Counted from the stretch's first letter, positions 1 to 9,697 are shown. The stretch: DNA of 64,000 nucleotides from Gimesia algae (GCF_007746795.1 NZ_CP036343.1:372001-436000); one strand, 5' to 3'. Notes: a model not told the origin generated them from the letters alone. A program made the numbers and translations.

Positions 1-78
1 CTGCAGCAGGATCGGGAAATCTATCAGACCCGTCGTCAAAACAGCGCCCGTTTCTGGAATTCCTTGCAGAGACCCTGA
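1..78 (+). CDS. C-terminal end of an unidentified protein (partial)
   Basis: Frame 1 is open from the window edge to a TGA at 76-78, giving a 25-residue tail ending NSLQRP. It is the only open plus-strand frame reaching into the window here and fits the end of a gene that starts to the left. The tail is too short to name a family. Confidence 0.4.
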   Translation: MQQDREIYQTRRQNSARFWNSLQRP

Positions 79-162
79 ACGTGAAATCATGAGTGCAATT
101 GCCGGAGTGATTCGGTAAAATACGGTCTGATTGACTGACTTTAGTTTTTACTCAGGTTTTCC

Positions 163-993
163 ATGATGCCATTTCTCTCGCGTTGCTGCCTCATTCTCAC
201 ATTTCTCAGTACCACTCAAATAATACAGGCTGCGGAGATGTTGTATCCGCTCTCTGTTGCAGCAGCTGATAAAGGTCCCGTGTATGTGGCGGATCGCAAA
301 CTGCCTGGCATCTGGAGTGTCGAGAATGACAAGACTACCAGTTACTTTACCGGTTCTAAAGTATTTCGTACGCCTCTGAATGCAGTGCGTTGTATTGCCC
401 TTGATAATGATGGAAGAGTGCTGGCTGGCGATTCATCAACACGCGATGTGTATCGTTTTGAAAAAGCGGGTGCGAAGCCTCAACCGCTCACCAACGGGGG
501 AATTGGAATTCCCATGGATGTGGTGGTATTGAAGAACGGCGATCTCCTGGTATCGGATCTGGAACTGCATCAGATCTGGAAAGTCCCGGCTGCGGGCGGC
601 AAACCGACCCTGTTTGTCAAAGTCGAAGCACCCCGGGGACTGGCATTGGACCAGGCAGAAAATCTGTGGGTCGTTTCCGGGACGGCAGACCAGCTCTTAA
701 AAGTCAGTCCGGACGGGAAAGTCTCTGTTGTGGTGAAAGGCCGACCGTTTAATTTCCCGCATGATGTCGTAGTCTTTGACGATGGCTCGGCGATTGTCAG
801 CGACGGCTATGAGAAGGCACTCTGGAAAGTCTCTACCGACGGAACCACGGCAAAATGGGTGTCCGGCGAACCATTCAAAAATCCGGTGGGTATCACCCGC
901 CAGGGACAGAACATCCTGGTTTCTGACCCGCATGCAAAAACAGTGTTTTCCGTCGATCCTGAGAAAAACGTCAGTGATCTGTTGAAGCCCTGA
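163..993 (+). CDS. Secreted NHL/SMP-30-like beta-propeller protein
   Basis: A 276-residue protein with a hydrophobic N-terminal signal peptide ending near QAAEM (residue ~25). The mature part consists of repeated blades of the type 'GIPMDVVVLKNGDLLVSD', 'APRGLALDQAENLWVVS', 'FPHDVVVFDDGSAIVSD' and 'NPVGITRQGQNILVSD', the pattern of six-bladed NHL/SMP-30 (gluconolactonase-like) propellers. Such proteins bind small ligands or hydrolyse lactones in the periplasm; no catalytic set could be assigned, so the substrate is unknown. Two adjacent ATG codons (163 and 166) are possible starts. It converges on the next gene with 15 bp between stops. Confidence 0.75.
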   Translation: MMPFLSRCCLILTFLSTTQIIQAAEMLYPLSVAAADKGPVYVADRKLPGIWSVENDKTTSYFTGSKVFRTPLNAVRCIALDNDGRVLAGDSSTRDVYRFEKAGAKPQPLTNGGIGIPMDVVVLKNGDLLVSDLELHQIWKVPAAGGKPTLFVKVEAPRGLALDQAENLWVVSGTADQLLKVSPDGKVSVVVKGRPFNFPHDVVVFDDGSAIVSDGYEKALWKVSTDGTTAKWVSGEPFKNPVGITRQGQNILVSDPHAKTVFSVDPEKNVSDLLKP

Positions 994-1008
994 GACACAC
1001 AGAAGTTA

Positions 1009-2535
1009 CTATTCCGGTTTTTGGAGCCCTTCATTCCACCAGATTGAGAACCATTCTTTTTTGTTTCGCTGATCTGTTTCGCGTCCTTCAAAATTGCCGA
1101 CAGCCAGATCGGGATCGCCGTCGCCATCAAAGTCACCAGCGGTGATGACGGGATGCTGGCCCATTGAATAATCGAGGGGATAGGCACGGAACTGACCTGG
1201 CGAGAGTTGTTCATACCAGACGATTGTATTGCGTGGTTGATTGTAATCCCAGGTCATGGTACAGGCGGCAAGATCAATGTCGCCATCGCCGTCAAAGTCG
1301 CCGTGCGTGGCGCAGTAGGCACCAGTAAGCGGTGCAATCGGATGATGGGTAAAGGGGAATTCTCCTTTGTTTTCCAGCCATTGCAGTGAATGGCTCGAGC
1401 GGAGTTCGAAGCTGTCCATGGTGTCGCCGTTGGTAAAGAGCAGGTCGAGGTCGTCATCCCGATCCAGATCGACCAGCGCGATGCTGGATGAACCATAGGC
1501 AGGATCGGGAGCCTGATAAATGGTCTCTTTCCGAAACTGATTATTGCCTTCATTCAGAAACGCAACAATGATTTCGTGTTCCTGTGAAAACAGGGTGACG
1601 AAGTCGAGGCGTCCATCCTGGTTCCAGTCAGTGATCAGCATGTGACTGGCTCCATGCCGCTTGTCGAGGACGCGCTGTTCAAATTTCAGTTCTGTCTTTG
1701 CAGGAGAGACATTTTCCAGATACAGCAGTCGACCCGTTTTGTGCCAGCCAAATTCAGCGACGATCAGATCCAGATCACCGTCGCCGTCAAAGTCGGCTGC
1801 TTTGACATCAGCGACACGTCCCAGATGATCTTGAAGTGTTTGTGTCTGCCACGTGTGCGTTTTGGAATTGAATGTCAGCAGACTGACGGTTCCCCGGTCG
1901 TGATCTTCCGGCCCAAAGCTGCCCAGGTCGGCGATGAGATAATCGTCCTGCTGATCCTGGTTCAGGTCGACGCGTTCAATGTGAGCGGGGTGTTTGAGTT
2001 CTGCCAGAAGTTCGTACTCAGGTTGTCCTGGATCAAACCGAATTCGTCCCACCTCTCCGGAACCCATGTCCGTTAAGAGAAGTTCTTCAGGTGAGTGGTC
2101 ACTGACCCAGTTCAGATGGGCTGTTGCCGGGAGTGATTTCGAATCAGTTCGTCGAATCATCTGTTTACGAAAGCGGACAGGTCCCGAAGCAGGGTGGGCA
2201 TACTGTTTTGGCAGGCTGTGTGTTTCCGGTGCCTGGGAAACAAAGTATTGGATCACTTCTGATTGGGGCGGGACTCGCAGGCTGGGACTTGGATTCTGTT
2301 CAAAGTGTGCATATTCGCGCGGGATCTGCATCCGCCAGGCTTCTTTTGTCAGCACACCCGGAGCCGGACAGAGATGGCAGTGGCTGCAGAAGTTCTGGAT
2401 CTCGGCGTGAAATTCCTGAAAGTGTGAATCCGCGGGCAGTGCGACAGCAGTGGGATTTTCCGCCTGCGGTTCCTGTTTCCCGCACGCAGTCAGCGTTACG
2501 AGAAACAGGAAGAGGCAGAAGTGGTCGGATCTCAC
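1009..2535 (-). CDS. Lipoprotein with c-type haem motif and FG-GAP/VCBS repeats
   Basis: A 508-residue protein with a lipobox (LTAC) at about residue 18, so probably lipid-anchored. Close behind it (residues ~50-55) lies CSHCH, a CxxCH motif for covalent haem c attachment, in a segment resembling a small cytochrome domain. The rest carries at least five FG-GAP/VCBS calcium-loop repeats (DFDGDGDLDLIVAEF, DWNQDGRLDF, DLDRDDDLDLLF, DFDGDGDIDLAAC, DFDGDGDPDLAVGNF), which build a beta-propeller. The start is GTG and overlaps the stop of the upstream SGNH hydrolase by 4 bases (GTGA), so the two are translationally coupled. The electron partner is unknown; a redox role is inferred from the haem motif. 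Confidence 0.75.
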   Translation of the reverse strand: MRSDHFCLFLFLVTLTACGKQEPQAENPTAVALPADSHFQEFHAEIQNFCSHCHLCPAPGVLTKEAWRMQIPREYAHFEQNPSPSLRVPPQSEVIQYFVSQAPETHSLPKQYAHPASGPVRFRKQMIRRTDSKSLPATAHLNWVSDHSPEELLLTDMGSGEVGRIRFDPGQPEYELLAELKHPAHIERVDLNQDQQDDYLIADLGSFGPEDHDRGTVSLLTFNSKTHTWQTQTLQDHLGRVADVKAADFDGDGDLDLIVAEFGWHKTGRLLYLENVSPAKTELKFEQRVLDKRHGASHMLITDWNQDGRLDFVTLFSQEHEIIVAFLNEGNNQFRKETIYQAPDPAYGSSSIALVDLDRDDDLDLLFTNGDTMDSFELRSSHSLQWLENKGEFPFTHHPIAPLTGAYCATHGDFDGDGDIDLAACTMTWDYNQPRNTIVWYEQLSPGQFRAYPLDYSMGQHPVITAGDFDGDGDPDLAVGNFEGRETDQRNKKEWFSIWWNEGLQKPE

Positions 2536-3683
2536 TTGGATTGCTGTTCCAAAATGGGGCGCAGGACTTTCTCGAACGCATCCGCCTGTCTGAAGAAACC
2601 GAGGTCTGTCGGGTGAGAGCTGTCGACGGTGTCTTCGCTGTCGTCTCCCAGCAGGGATTCACCATCCAGATAATACAGGTTTTTGACGCCTTCCTGTTGC
2701 AGTTTTTCATAGGCTTTTTTGAGTGCCTCCCGGCTGGTGCGATGTCGATCCTGACTGCTCTTTTTGAGATAGGCATTAGAATAGGTCCGGTCTTCGACCA
2801 GCAGGATAGGAGTCTCTGGATGCGCTGCTCGGAGCGTTTTGACCAGTGGTTCGGTTTCCCGCGCGACGGTTTCGGCTGTGACGTTGGGGAGGCAGTCCAT
2901 GATGAATACGCTGGCATCCAGCTCGGCGACCAGTTTGGCGACTTCGGGTTCCATGCGTCCGTTGCCGGAAAACCCGAGATTGATAACCGGTCGATCCAGG
3001 CGACGTCCCAGGATGGCGGTGTGGACCATACCGGTCCGTGAGGCACAGCCTCCCTGGGTGATTGAGGTTCCCCAGAAGACGAGGGGTTTGTCTTTGCCTG
3101 CTTCGCGCGGCGGTGCTTTCCAGAGGTGGCTGGTTTCGGGAACGCCGATTTCGACAGACTCGACGCCGTTGTAAAGTGGCAGGTAGAGCATGTATTCGCG
3201 TTTGCCGGGAATCAGGCCTGAGATCAGAGTTTCGTTGTTTTCCTGTTTTGATGGCTTGCCGACCGCCAGCCAGCGCCATTTACCTGATTCCGTTTTGACG
3301 TACAGATCCAGTCCGCTGACGCCGGTCGCCGCCATGTGATTCATGGCGATATTGGCAGACGTCAGTTTCCATTTGGCTTTGATGGTTGTGGCATCAGTAA
3401 CGAAGCGGACAGCCAGACCCGCGGAATGTTTGCTGAGTGACCAGACGGGAGGCCTTACCACCCCTTTGGCTTTGGCGGGGAGGCGATTATAGAAGGACTC
3501 CGTTTCGGTCCAGCCTTTGCCTTCGACGCCCAGGTTTTTGATGTCAAACCAGTGTGTCTTATCTTTTTGATCCACGGAGAAATCGGTGAGAGGTTTGGAC
3601 TCGGCAGATTTCAATTCATTCAGAGAGCATACGCAAAGCAGGGCTGAAAGAATCAGCCCGATTGCTGTTTGTTTCAATGTCAT
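2532..3683 (-). CDS. Secreted SGNH/GDSL-type hydrolase (two-domain esterase)
   Basis: The ATG at 3683 is preceded by AGGAAAC at good spacing and opens a signal peptide (MTLKQTAIGLILSALL). An in-frame start at 3701 exists but has no ribosome site. The N-terminal ~190 residues look like the beta-sandwich found before SGNH domains in this class; the C-terminal half starts with 'LVFWGTSITQGGCAS' (block I with the nucleophile Ser in GTSI), then 'INLGFSGNGRMEP' (block II/III Gly and Asn) and ends with 'DSSHPTDLGF' (block V Asp/His). It is probably a periplasmic carbohydrate or ester hydrolase. It is the first gene of a two-gene unit with the VCBS lipoprotein. Confidence 0.8.
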   Translation of the reverse strand: MTLKQTAIGLILSALLCVCSLNELKSAESKPLTDFSVDQKDKTHWFDIKNLGVEGKGWTETESFYNRLPAKAKGVVRPPVWSLSKHSAGLAVRFVTDATTIKAKWKLTSANIAMNHMAATGVSGLDLYVKTESGKWRWLAVGKPSKQENNETLISGLIPGKREYMLYLPLYNGVESVEIGVPETSHLWKAPPREAGKDKPLVFWGTSITQGGCASRTGMVHTAILGRRLDRPVINLGFSGNGRMEPEVAKLVAELDASVFIMDCLPNVTAETVARETEPLVKTLRAAHPETPILLVEDRTYSNAYLKKSSQDRHRTSREALKKAYEKLQQEGVKNLYYLDGESLLGDDSEDTVDSSHPTDLGFFRQADAFEKVLRPILEQQSK

Positions 3684-3799
3684 GATGTTTCCTGTTCTCA
3701 ACTCAAAAGTAGTTTATTACCTGTCACAGAGGTTTGTTTTCTTTCTTCATCTTAACAGCAGTGATTCAGAAAAAGAAAGTTGAGAGCAGAAATGCAGGC

Positions 3800-3833
3800 A
3801 AAAAAAAGAGTGGAACCGAAATCGGATCCACTC
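3800..3833 (-). terminator. Rho-independent terminator of the DUF1559 gene
   Basis: Perfect 7-bp arms (GAGTGGA at 3808-3814 and TCCACTC at 3827-3833) with a run of seven A on the plus strand just before the stem, which reads as seven T after the stem on the minus strand. It lies 33 bp past the stop of the minus-strand gene ending at 3866. Confidence 0.8.
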
Positions 3834-3865
3834 TGTCGCAGATTGAATTGTCGTTGCGAGAAAGG

Positions 3866-4870
3866 TTAAAACTCCCCGAGGACTTCACCGTTACTGCGGG
3901 TGCCCAGGGCGCGCCAGATATCGAGTGAGATATTTTCGCTGATCGTTCTGACGGAGCCATCGACGAGAACTGCATTGACCACGCCGGTGTGATAGCTGCG
4001 CGAGGTGATGATCGCGTAGGTGGGAGATCCTGCGCTGCCGTTTTTTCCTTCCTGCCAGGAATTATAGTCGGCATCGTACTCAGTTCCGCCATTGGTATAA
4101 GGCACATAAGTATTGGGATTCAGTGTGACAGTAAAACCAGTGTGATGGACACGGCCATCGGGCCATTCTGTGTGACCGGTATTGGTTTTAAAGTCGGCAC
4201 CCGAGGCAACGATAGGGGCGGCTGCAGAAGCGCTTCCGGGAATGCTGGTTGTAGAAGGGCCGCCATTTCGAGTATAGGGCTGCCAGCCTTTGACTTCGGA
4301 AGCCAGCAGAGTATTACTGGTGCCATCTAAAAATGAGGCCATGCTCAAACTGGCGTTGGGATAAAAGGCACCATTACCGCTGCTGCCATTGGTGGGATCA
4401 TACACGAACCAGGTTCCATAATTGAATCCGTAGTTGGTGGGGTAGAGTTTGACTTTTCCGCCACCCGGGTCGCGAACACGGTCGCTGTTGGGATCGCTGG
4501 GGCAGGCATAGACGGGGATTTTGAGACCATCGATGGCGGTTTGAAAATCCCAGGCGATGGAAAGATCAACGTTGTTATAAAGATTCCCCTGTTCGAGCAG
4601 AGGGAGGATGCGGCCATGGACGCCCCAGGAACCGTTGTTCCCTGTAGAAGAAACAGAAAGGTCTACGCTGGCACCGGGAGGGAGGTAACGATAGCTGCTG
4701 GCATAGTTGTGTACGGCAAGTCCCAGCTGTTTGAGATGGTTTTTACATTGGGTGCGGCGGGCGGCTTCCCGGGCCTGCTGTACTGCGGGTAATAGTAGTG
4801 CGATCAGAATGGCGATGATGGCAATCACCACCAGTAATTCGATCAGAGTAAAACCACGTCTGGTGCGCAT
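3866..4870 (-). CDS. DUF1559 prepilin-type protein
   Basis: A 334-residue protein starting [15 protein letters not shown], a type IV prepilin leader with cleavage expected between Gly and Phe of GFTLIE, followed by a long hydrophobic helix. The remainder is the DUF1559/SBP_bac_10 domain, ending with the family box '[18 protein letters not shown]'. These pseudopilin-like proteins are expanded in planctomycetes; their role is not settled, with surface or secretion-system fibres the usual suggestion. AGGAATC precedes the ATG. A perfect TATAAT lies about 50 bp upstream on the minus strand and a terminator follows, so the gene is probably monocistronic. A second family member sits at 20349-21350. 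Confidence 0.9.
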   Translation of the reverse strand: MRTRRGFTLIELLVVIAIIAILIALLLPAVQQAREAARRTQCKNHLKQLGLAVHNYASSYRYLPPGASVDLSVSSTGNNGSWGVHGRILPLLEQGNLYNNVDLSIAWDFQTAIDGLKIPVYACPSDPNSDRVRDPGGGKVKLYPTNYGFNYGTWFVYDPTNGSSGNGAFYPNASLSMASFLDGTSNTLLASEVKGWQPYTRNGGPSTTSIPGSASAAAPIVASGADFKTNTGHTEWPDGRVHHTGFTVTLNPNTYVPYTNGGTEYDADYNSWQEGKNGSAGSPTYAIITSRSYHTGVVNAVLVDGSVRTISENISLDIWRALGTRSNGEVLGEF

Positions 4871-4915
4871 TTTAAAGATTCCTGCTTACTTTGGGGGCGG
4901 GGGTTAGAGTCCTGT

Positions 4916-4921
4916 ATTATA
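4916..4921 (-). promoter_or_regulatory. Candidate -10 box for the DUF1559 gene
   Basis: TATAAT preceded by GC on the minus strand, about 45 bp ahead of the ATG at 4870. No good -35 hexamer was found at 16-18 bp, so this rests on the -10 match and position only. The remaining intergenic stretch to 5261 (between divergent genes) holds nothing else I can support. Confidence 0.35.
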
Positions 4922-5261
4922 GCTGCAAACGACGTTCCAAAGTAGTAGTTTTCAACGATTTATGCAGACTGATCAGTATGCAATGTAGAACATCAATTGA
5001 GTCGATGTTCCTCAGTAATCAAAGTTTAAAGATTTGTCGTTCAATTCGACACGCGTGGCGAATAATGCGACAGCCTGTTGGGTTGAGAAAGGTTTGAAAG
5101 CCGCGACGGGCAGGTCTGGATTGGAAAATACTATCCGAACTGACTGATTGAATGTGTTTTATGGTCTGTATTTAACATAAAATGGACAAATTCATGCGGG
5201 CTTTCTTGTCCGTTGTCTGTTTATCTGAATTTACGTTGTCCCATAGAAAGTCAATCGATCG

Positions 5262-6689
5262 ATGCGCTGGCCGTTACGGTACCAGATTCTGATTCCGATG
5301 ATGGGTATTATGGTCTGTGCCATTGTGGTCGTGACGTTATTGCATGCCTGGCTGGCCACCAATCAGATCAAATTACAGATCCGAGATCAGTTTCGCCAGA
5401 TTGCACATACACTGGATGAGGCGACGTTTCCGTTAACCGGAGCAGTACTGAATCAGACCAAAGGTTTATCGGGGGCTGACTTTGTGCTGGTGGATCAGGA
5501 CAACGAGGTGTACTCTTCGACGCGACCTGATTACGTACCAGTGGCCGTCAAACTGGAACCACCTGACTGGAATCAGTTGCGGATCTCTGATGTGATTGAA
5601 ACCGGGGATACCCATTTTTTTCATACGGTGGTCAAGATTCAACAACCGGCGCGGACGAAGGAATTAAGGTACTTACACATTTATTATCCGGTCAAAGCGT
5701 ATCGGGAAGCGTTGTCGAATGCGATTTACCCTTCTTTACTGGCAGGCAGTATCGCGCTGATTGTGGTTGCCATACTGGCGACAGTAATTGCAGGTCGGGT
5801 CACGCGTCCTTTGCAGCGGCTTGATCGCAAAGTTGCTCAGATTGCCCATGGTGATTTTCATCCCATGATCCTGCCAGCGCGAAACGATGAAATTCGCGAT
5901 CTGAGTATTTCCATTAACCAGATGGCGGAACTGCTGGGAGATTATGAGGATGAAGTCAAACGGAGTGAGCGGTTGAAAACACTGGGACAGCTGCGCGGCG
6001 CGATTGCGCATCAACTGCGGAATGCAGTCACTGGCTGTCGGATTGCTCTGGACCTGTATTTGCGTAAATGTGCCGACAGTGAGCAGGATGAAACATTGCA
6101 GGTCGCCAATCGACAACTCTGCATGATCGAACAATACCTGCAGAGTTTTCTGGAAAACAAAGCCGGGCATTTTTCCAGTTTTGAACCGGTGTGCTTGAAT
6201 GAGATCGTCGAGAGGCTGATGAGTTTGCTTGAGCCCACCGCGCGACATGGGGGCATCAAGCTCATTAATGAATCGGTAGAGGAACCAATGACAGTCCAGG
6301 GGGATACAGAATCTCTGGAGCAGTTAATGTCCAATCTGATTCTGAACGCCATTGAAGCAACATTGTCAGTGAAAACGGATCCTGATTCCCAGAGTGATTC
6401 AGAAGCAGAAGTCAGGTTGAAGCTGTTCCCAGGTGGTCCAGAGTCTGTTATTTTGGAGGTGACAGATACCGGGCCGGGGCCTGAATCAGCCATTGTCAAT
6501 AAAATGTTTGAGCCCCTGGTAACAGCGAAAAAGGACGGAACCGGGCTGGGCCTGTTTGTCGCCAGGGAAATCGTGCAGAATCATAACGGACGGTTGTTCT
6601 GGGAACGTCGAGGTCAGCAGACCTGTTTTATCGTAGAGTTACCTGTATTTCAGGTGGAGAAAGTGTGTGTCGAAATTACTAATCGTTGA
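5262..6689 (+). CDS. Membrane sensor histidine kinase (NtrB/AtoS type)
   Basis: A 475-residue inner-membrane kinase. Transmembrane helix 1 spans residues ~9-31, a periplasmic sensor region ~32-154, helix 2 ~156-178, and a HAMP linker ~179-230. The dimerisation box 'AIAHQLRNAVTGC' places the phosphorylated histidine at His250. The ATPase domain shows DTGPG (G1) and GTGLGL (G2). It overlaps the following response regulator by 23 bp, so the pair is co-translated and it should phosphorylate that regulator. The signal sensed is unknown. The kinase core is intact. Confidence 0.9.
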   Translation: MRWPLRYQILIPMMGIMVCAIVVVTLLHAWLATNQIKLQIRDQFRQIAHTLDEATFPLTGAVLNQTKGLSGADFVLVDQDNEVYSSTRPDYVPVAVKLEPPDWNQLRISDVIETGDTHFFHTVVKIQQPARTKELRYLHIYYPVKAYREALSNAIYPSLLAGSIALIVVAILATVIAGRVTRPLQRLDRKVAQIAHGDFHPMILPARNDEIRDLSISINQMAELLGDYEDEVKRSERLKTLGQLRGAIAHQLRNAVTGCRIALDLYLRKCADSEQDETLQVANRQLCMIEQYLQSFLENKAGHFSSFEPVCLNEIVERLMSLLEPTARHGGIKLINESVEEPMTVQGDTESLEQLMSNLILNAIEATLSVKTDPDSQSDSEAEVRLKLFPGGPESVILEVTDTGPGPESAIVNKMFEPLVTAKKDGTGLGLFVAREIVQNHNGRLFWERRGQQTCFIVELPVFQVEKVCVEITNR

Positions 6690-8079
6690 TGATGAAGAAT
6701 CAATCTGCTGGGGTTTAAGCCAACTGGGTGAGAGCCTCGGTCATCAGGTGCGGATGGCTTCGTCGGCAGAACAGGCCTTAAACTTTGCAGAAGAGGAACG
6801 TCCGGATGTGGTGGTAATGGATGTGCGTCTGCCCGGCATGGACGGGTTGACAGCCATGCAGGGACTCTATGATCGTATCGGACCTGTCCCGGTGATTGTG
6901 ATTACCGCCTATGGTGATTTGCAGACGGCAGTGGAAGCGGTTCGTAAAGGAGCCTTTGATTATATCGTGAAGCCGTTCGATCTGAATCAGATGGAGCGCG
7001 TGCTTGAGAAAGCCATCGATGAGTCCCAGCGTGATGAACTGACACCGGGTGAACCGAAGCAGGTGGAGGGCCTGGTTGGTTCGACGCCTGAGATGCAAAA
7101 CGTCTTCAAGTCGATTGCGCTGGTGGCGGGCTCGGAAGCGAGTGTCCTGTTGTCAGGAGAAAGTGGAACGGGAAAAGAGTTGGCGGCACAGGCCATTCAT
7201 CGCTTCAGTGACCGCGCAGCGGGTCCGTTCGTCGCGGTAAATATTGCATCACTGAGTGAGGGACTTGCGGAGAGCGAACTGTTTGGTCATGTGCAGGGGG
7301 CATTCACGAGTGCGGAATCAGCGCGGGTCGGTTTTCTGGAGCAGGCCGATCAGGGGACTTTATTTCTGGATGAAGTCGCCGACATTCCCCTGGCGATTCA
7401 GGTTAAACTGCTGCGTGCACTGGAAGAGGGTGAAGTATTGCCCGTCGGTTCGAATCAGCGGGTGAAGACGAGTTTTCGAGTGATCGCTGCCACGCATCGA
7501 AATCTGGAGTCGTTAATCAAACAAGGGAAATTCCGACACGACCTCTATTTTCGTTTGTGTACCTTTCAGATTGATATTCCACCCCTGAGAAAGCGTGTGG
7601 CTGACATTCGCGTGCTCGCGGAATTTTTTCTGGAGCGGTTTGTGGATCGACAAACGGGAATGCAGCATCGCCTGACTGCAGAAACGGTTGCGGAGCTCGA
7701 GCGGCGACCCTGGTATGGAAATGTGCGGGAGCTGCGGAATGCAATTGAGCATGCGGCATTGCGGGCACGCGGGGGAACGATTTTGCCGGAAGATCTGCCA
7801 ACTGCGGTGTCGCAGTCATTTCTCGGAATGGATGAGGCCCCGGCGGGATCGGAAGCGGAGATCAGTGTGCTGCTGAAAGAGTGGGCGGAAGCACAGCTGA
7901 CGGACCCGGAACAGGCTGCGAATATTTATGAGCAGCTGCTGGCGCTGATTGAGCCGCCCGTGATGGAAGTCGCGCTGGAAAAATTTCATGGACAATGTGC
8001 ACCCGCGGCGCGGTGTCTGGGCTTGCATCGGACCACGCTGAGTAAGAAACTGAAACAATACGGTATTGAAAACAGCTGA
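6667..8079 (+). CDS. Sigma-54-dependent NtrC-family response regulator
   Basis: A 470-residue regulator with GTG start at 6667 inside the kinase gene. The receiver domain (1-120) has the acidic pair Asp8-Asp9, phospho-acceptor Asp52 (VVVMDVRLPGMDG) and the Lys of VKPFD. The central AAA+ domain has Walker A GESGTGKE and Walker B 'GTLFLDEVADIP'. The sigma-54 contact loop reads GAFTSA instead of the usual GAFTGA. The C-terminus has a Fis-type helix-turn-helix (AAARCLGLHRTTLSKKLKQYG, in two parts around residues 447-467). It should activate sigma-54 promoters; targets are not evident, though the sulfatase gene follows 25 bp downstream. Confidence 0.9.
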   Translation: MSKLLIVDDEESICWGLSQLGESLGHQVRMASSAEQALNFAEEERPDVVVMDVRLPGMDGLTAMQGLYDRIGPVPVIVITAYGDLQTAVEAVRKGAFDYIVKPFDLNQMERVLEKAIDESQRDELTPGEPKQVEGLVGSTPEMQNVFKSIALVAGSEASVLLSGESGTGKELAAQAIHRFSDRAAGPFVAVNIASLSEGLAESELFGHVQGAFTSAESARVGFLEQADQGTLFLDEVADIPLAIQVKLLRALEEGEVLPVGSNQRVKTSFRVIAATHRNLESLIKQGKFRHDLYFRLCTFQIDIPPLRKRVADIRVLAEFFLERFVDRQTGMQHRLTAETVAELERRPWYGNVRELRNAIEHAALRARGGTILPEDLPTAVSQSFLGMDEAPAGSEAEISVLLKEWAEAQLTDPEQAANIYEQLLALIEPPVMEVALEKFHGQCAPAARCLGLHRTTLSKKLKQYGIENS

Positions 8080-8104
8080 AACACTTGTTCTGAGGAATTT
8101 CAAC

Positions 8105-9601
8105 ATGCAACTGATGTCGCGCTGCACGTTACTGTTGATGATCACGGTCGCTTGTCTGGCAGACATGCCGTTGTCTGCTGATGAGAAAACCAAGCAGAAA
8201 AAACCGCTGAACTTTGTGTTTATCCTGGTGGATGACCTCGGGTTTATGGATGTGGGTTGCAATAATCCGCAGACTTTTTATGAGACGCCAAATATCAATC
8301 AACTGGCGCAGACCGGTATGCGGTTTACCAACGGATACGCGGCCAATCCGGTCTGCAGTCCGACGCGTTACAGCATTATGACGGGAAAATATCCGACCCG
8401 CGTGGATGCGACGAACTTTTTTTCGGGGAAGCGAGCCGGGAAATTCCTGCCTGCGCCACTCAACGACAAAATGCCCTTAAGCGAAACGACGATTGCAGAG
8501 GCACTCAAAGAACACGGATATTCCACATTTTTCGCAGGCAAGTGGCATCTGGGACCGACGCAAGAGTTCTGGCCTGAAAAACAGGGTTTTGACATTAACC
8601 GTGGCGGCTGGCATCGTGGCGGTCCATATGGTGGGGGAAAATATTTCTCACCTTATGGAAACCCCCGTTTGACGGATGGGCCGAAGGGAGAGCATCTACC
8701 CGATCGCCTGGCGAGCGAGACGGCTCAGTTTATAGATGAACACCGGGATGAACCGTTCTTCGCCTATCTCGCCTTTTATTCAGTACACACTCCGTTGATG
8801 GGGCCTGGTCCGCTGGTGACCAAATACAAAGAAAAAGCAAAACGACTGGGGCTGAGCGATCAGGAAGAGTTCGCAGACGAAGAGCAGGTGTTTCCCGTCG
8901 ATGAGCAGCGACGTGTACGGATCCTGCAGAATCATGCCGTGTATGCGGCGATGGTGGAGTCGATGGATAAAGCGGTCGGTAAAGTGCTGCGTCAGCTGGA
9001 AGAGTCGGGGGTGGCTGAGAATACGGTGGTGATGTTGACCGCTGATAATGGGGGGCTGAGTACATCGGAGGGTTCACCCACATCCAACCTGCCTTTACGC
9101 GGAGGGAAAGGCTGGCTGTATGAAGGGGGGATCCGGGAAGTGTTTCTGATTCGCTGGCCAGGGGAAACGGAGTCGGGCAGCGTCTGCGAGGAACCTGTGA
9201 TTACGACCGATTTTTATCCCACGATTCTGGATCTGGCAGGACTGCCTCTGAAGCCGAAACAGCATCTGGACGGTGTGAGTCTGAAACGATTACTGCAGGG
9301 AAAGGAACCGCTGAAACGGGATGCCCTGTATTGGCATTACCCGCATTATTCCAATCAGGGAGGCATTCCCGGCGGTGCGATTCGTGTGGGTGACTGGAAA
9401 CTGATTGAACGATTCGAAGACGGACAGGTGCACCTGTACCATCTGAAAGAAGATCAAAGTGAGAAGCAGGATCTGGCGGCGAAGTATCCGGAGCGTGTCT
9501 CTGCGATGCGCAAGCAGCTTCACAAGTGGTACCAGGAGACCGATGCAAAGTTTCTTCAAGCGAAACCAGGTGGACCGGCACCCTGGCGACCTGGCTCATA
9601 A
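8105..9601 (+). CDS. Secreted formylglycine-dependent sulfatase
   Basis: The ATG at 8105 follows a GAGGA site with 8-bp spacing and starts a signal peptide (MQLMSRCTLLLMITVACLA). The 499-residue protein has the metal-binding pair Asp43-Asp44 in 'FILVDDLGFMDVG' and the sulfatase signature CSPTR at residues 84-88, where Cys84 must be converted to formylglycine, followed by 'YSIMTGKYPTR'. 'GKWHLG' and 'TADNGG' supply further active-site Lys, His, Asp and Asn. It probably desulfates an algal or host polysaccharide in the periplasm. It follows the two-component genes closely and may be transcribed with them. A truncated FGE-like gene lies at 54.9 kb, but a functional FGE must come from elsewhere. 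Confidence 0.9.
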   Translation: MQLMSRCTLLLMITVACLADMPLSADEKTKQKKPLNFVFILVDDLGFMDVGCNNPQTFYETPNINQLAQTGMRFTNGYAANPVCSPTRYSIMTGKYPTRVDATNFFSGKRAGKFLPAPLNDKMPLSETTIAEALKEHGYSTFFAGKWHLGPTQEFWPEKQGFDINRGGWHRGGPYGGGKYFSPYGNPRLTDGPKGEHLPDRLASETAQFIDEHRDEPFFAYLAFYSVHTPLMGPGPLVTKYKEKAKRLGLSDQEEFADEEQVFPVDEQRRVRILQNHAVYAAMVESMDKAVGKVLRQLEESGVAENTVVMLTADNGGLSTSEGSPTSNLPLRGGKGWLYEGGIREVFLIRWPGETESGSVCEEPVITTDFYPTILDLAGLPLKPKQHLDGVSLKRLLQGKEPLKRDALYWHYPHYSNQGGIPGGAIRVGDWKLIERFEDGQVHLYHLKEDQSEKQDLAAKYPERVSAMRKQLHKWYQETDAKFLQAKPGGPAPWRPGS

Positions 9602-9688
9602 GCGGCAGTGGATCTTCATGGAATATTCAAATTTGATTTTGATTCAAGTGAAATATTTTTGTGAGAGTGCTTTCATTTTGCTGTGATC

Positions 9689-9697
9689 TGCTATAAT
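9689..9697 (+). promoter_or_regulatory. Candidate extended -10 promoter of the MoxR operon
   Basis: TGCTATAAT, a perfect extended -10, lies about 100 bp ahead of the MoxR start. The -35 region is poor (nearest weak match around 9670-9675), which is tolerated with an extended -10. Confidence 0.4.

Noticed and set aside
2124-3041. Plus-strand ORF of 305 aa
   Set aside because: Antisense spanning two supported genes (VCBS lipoprotein and SGNH hydrolase).
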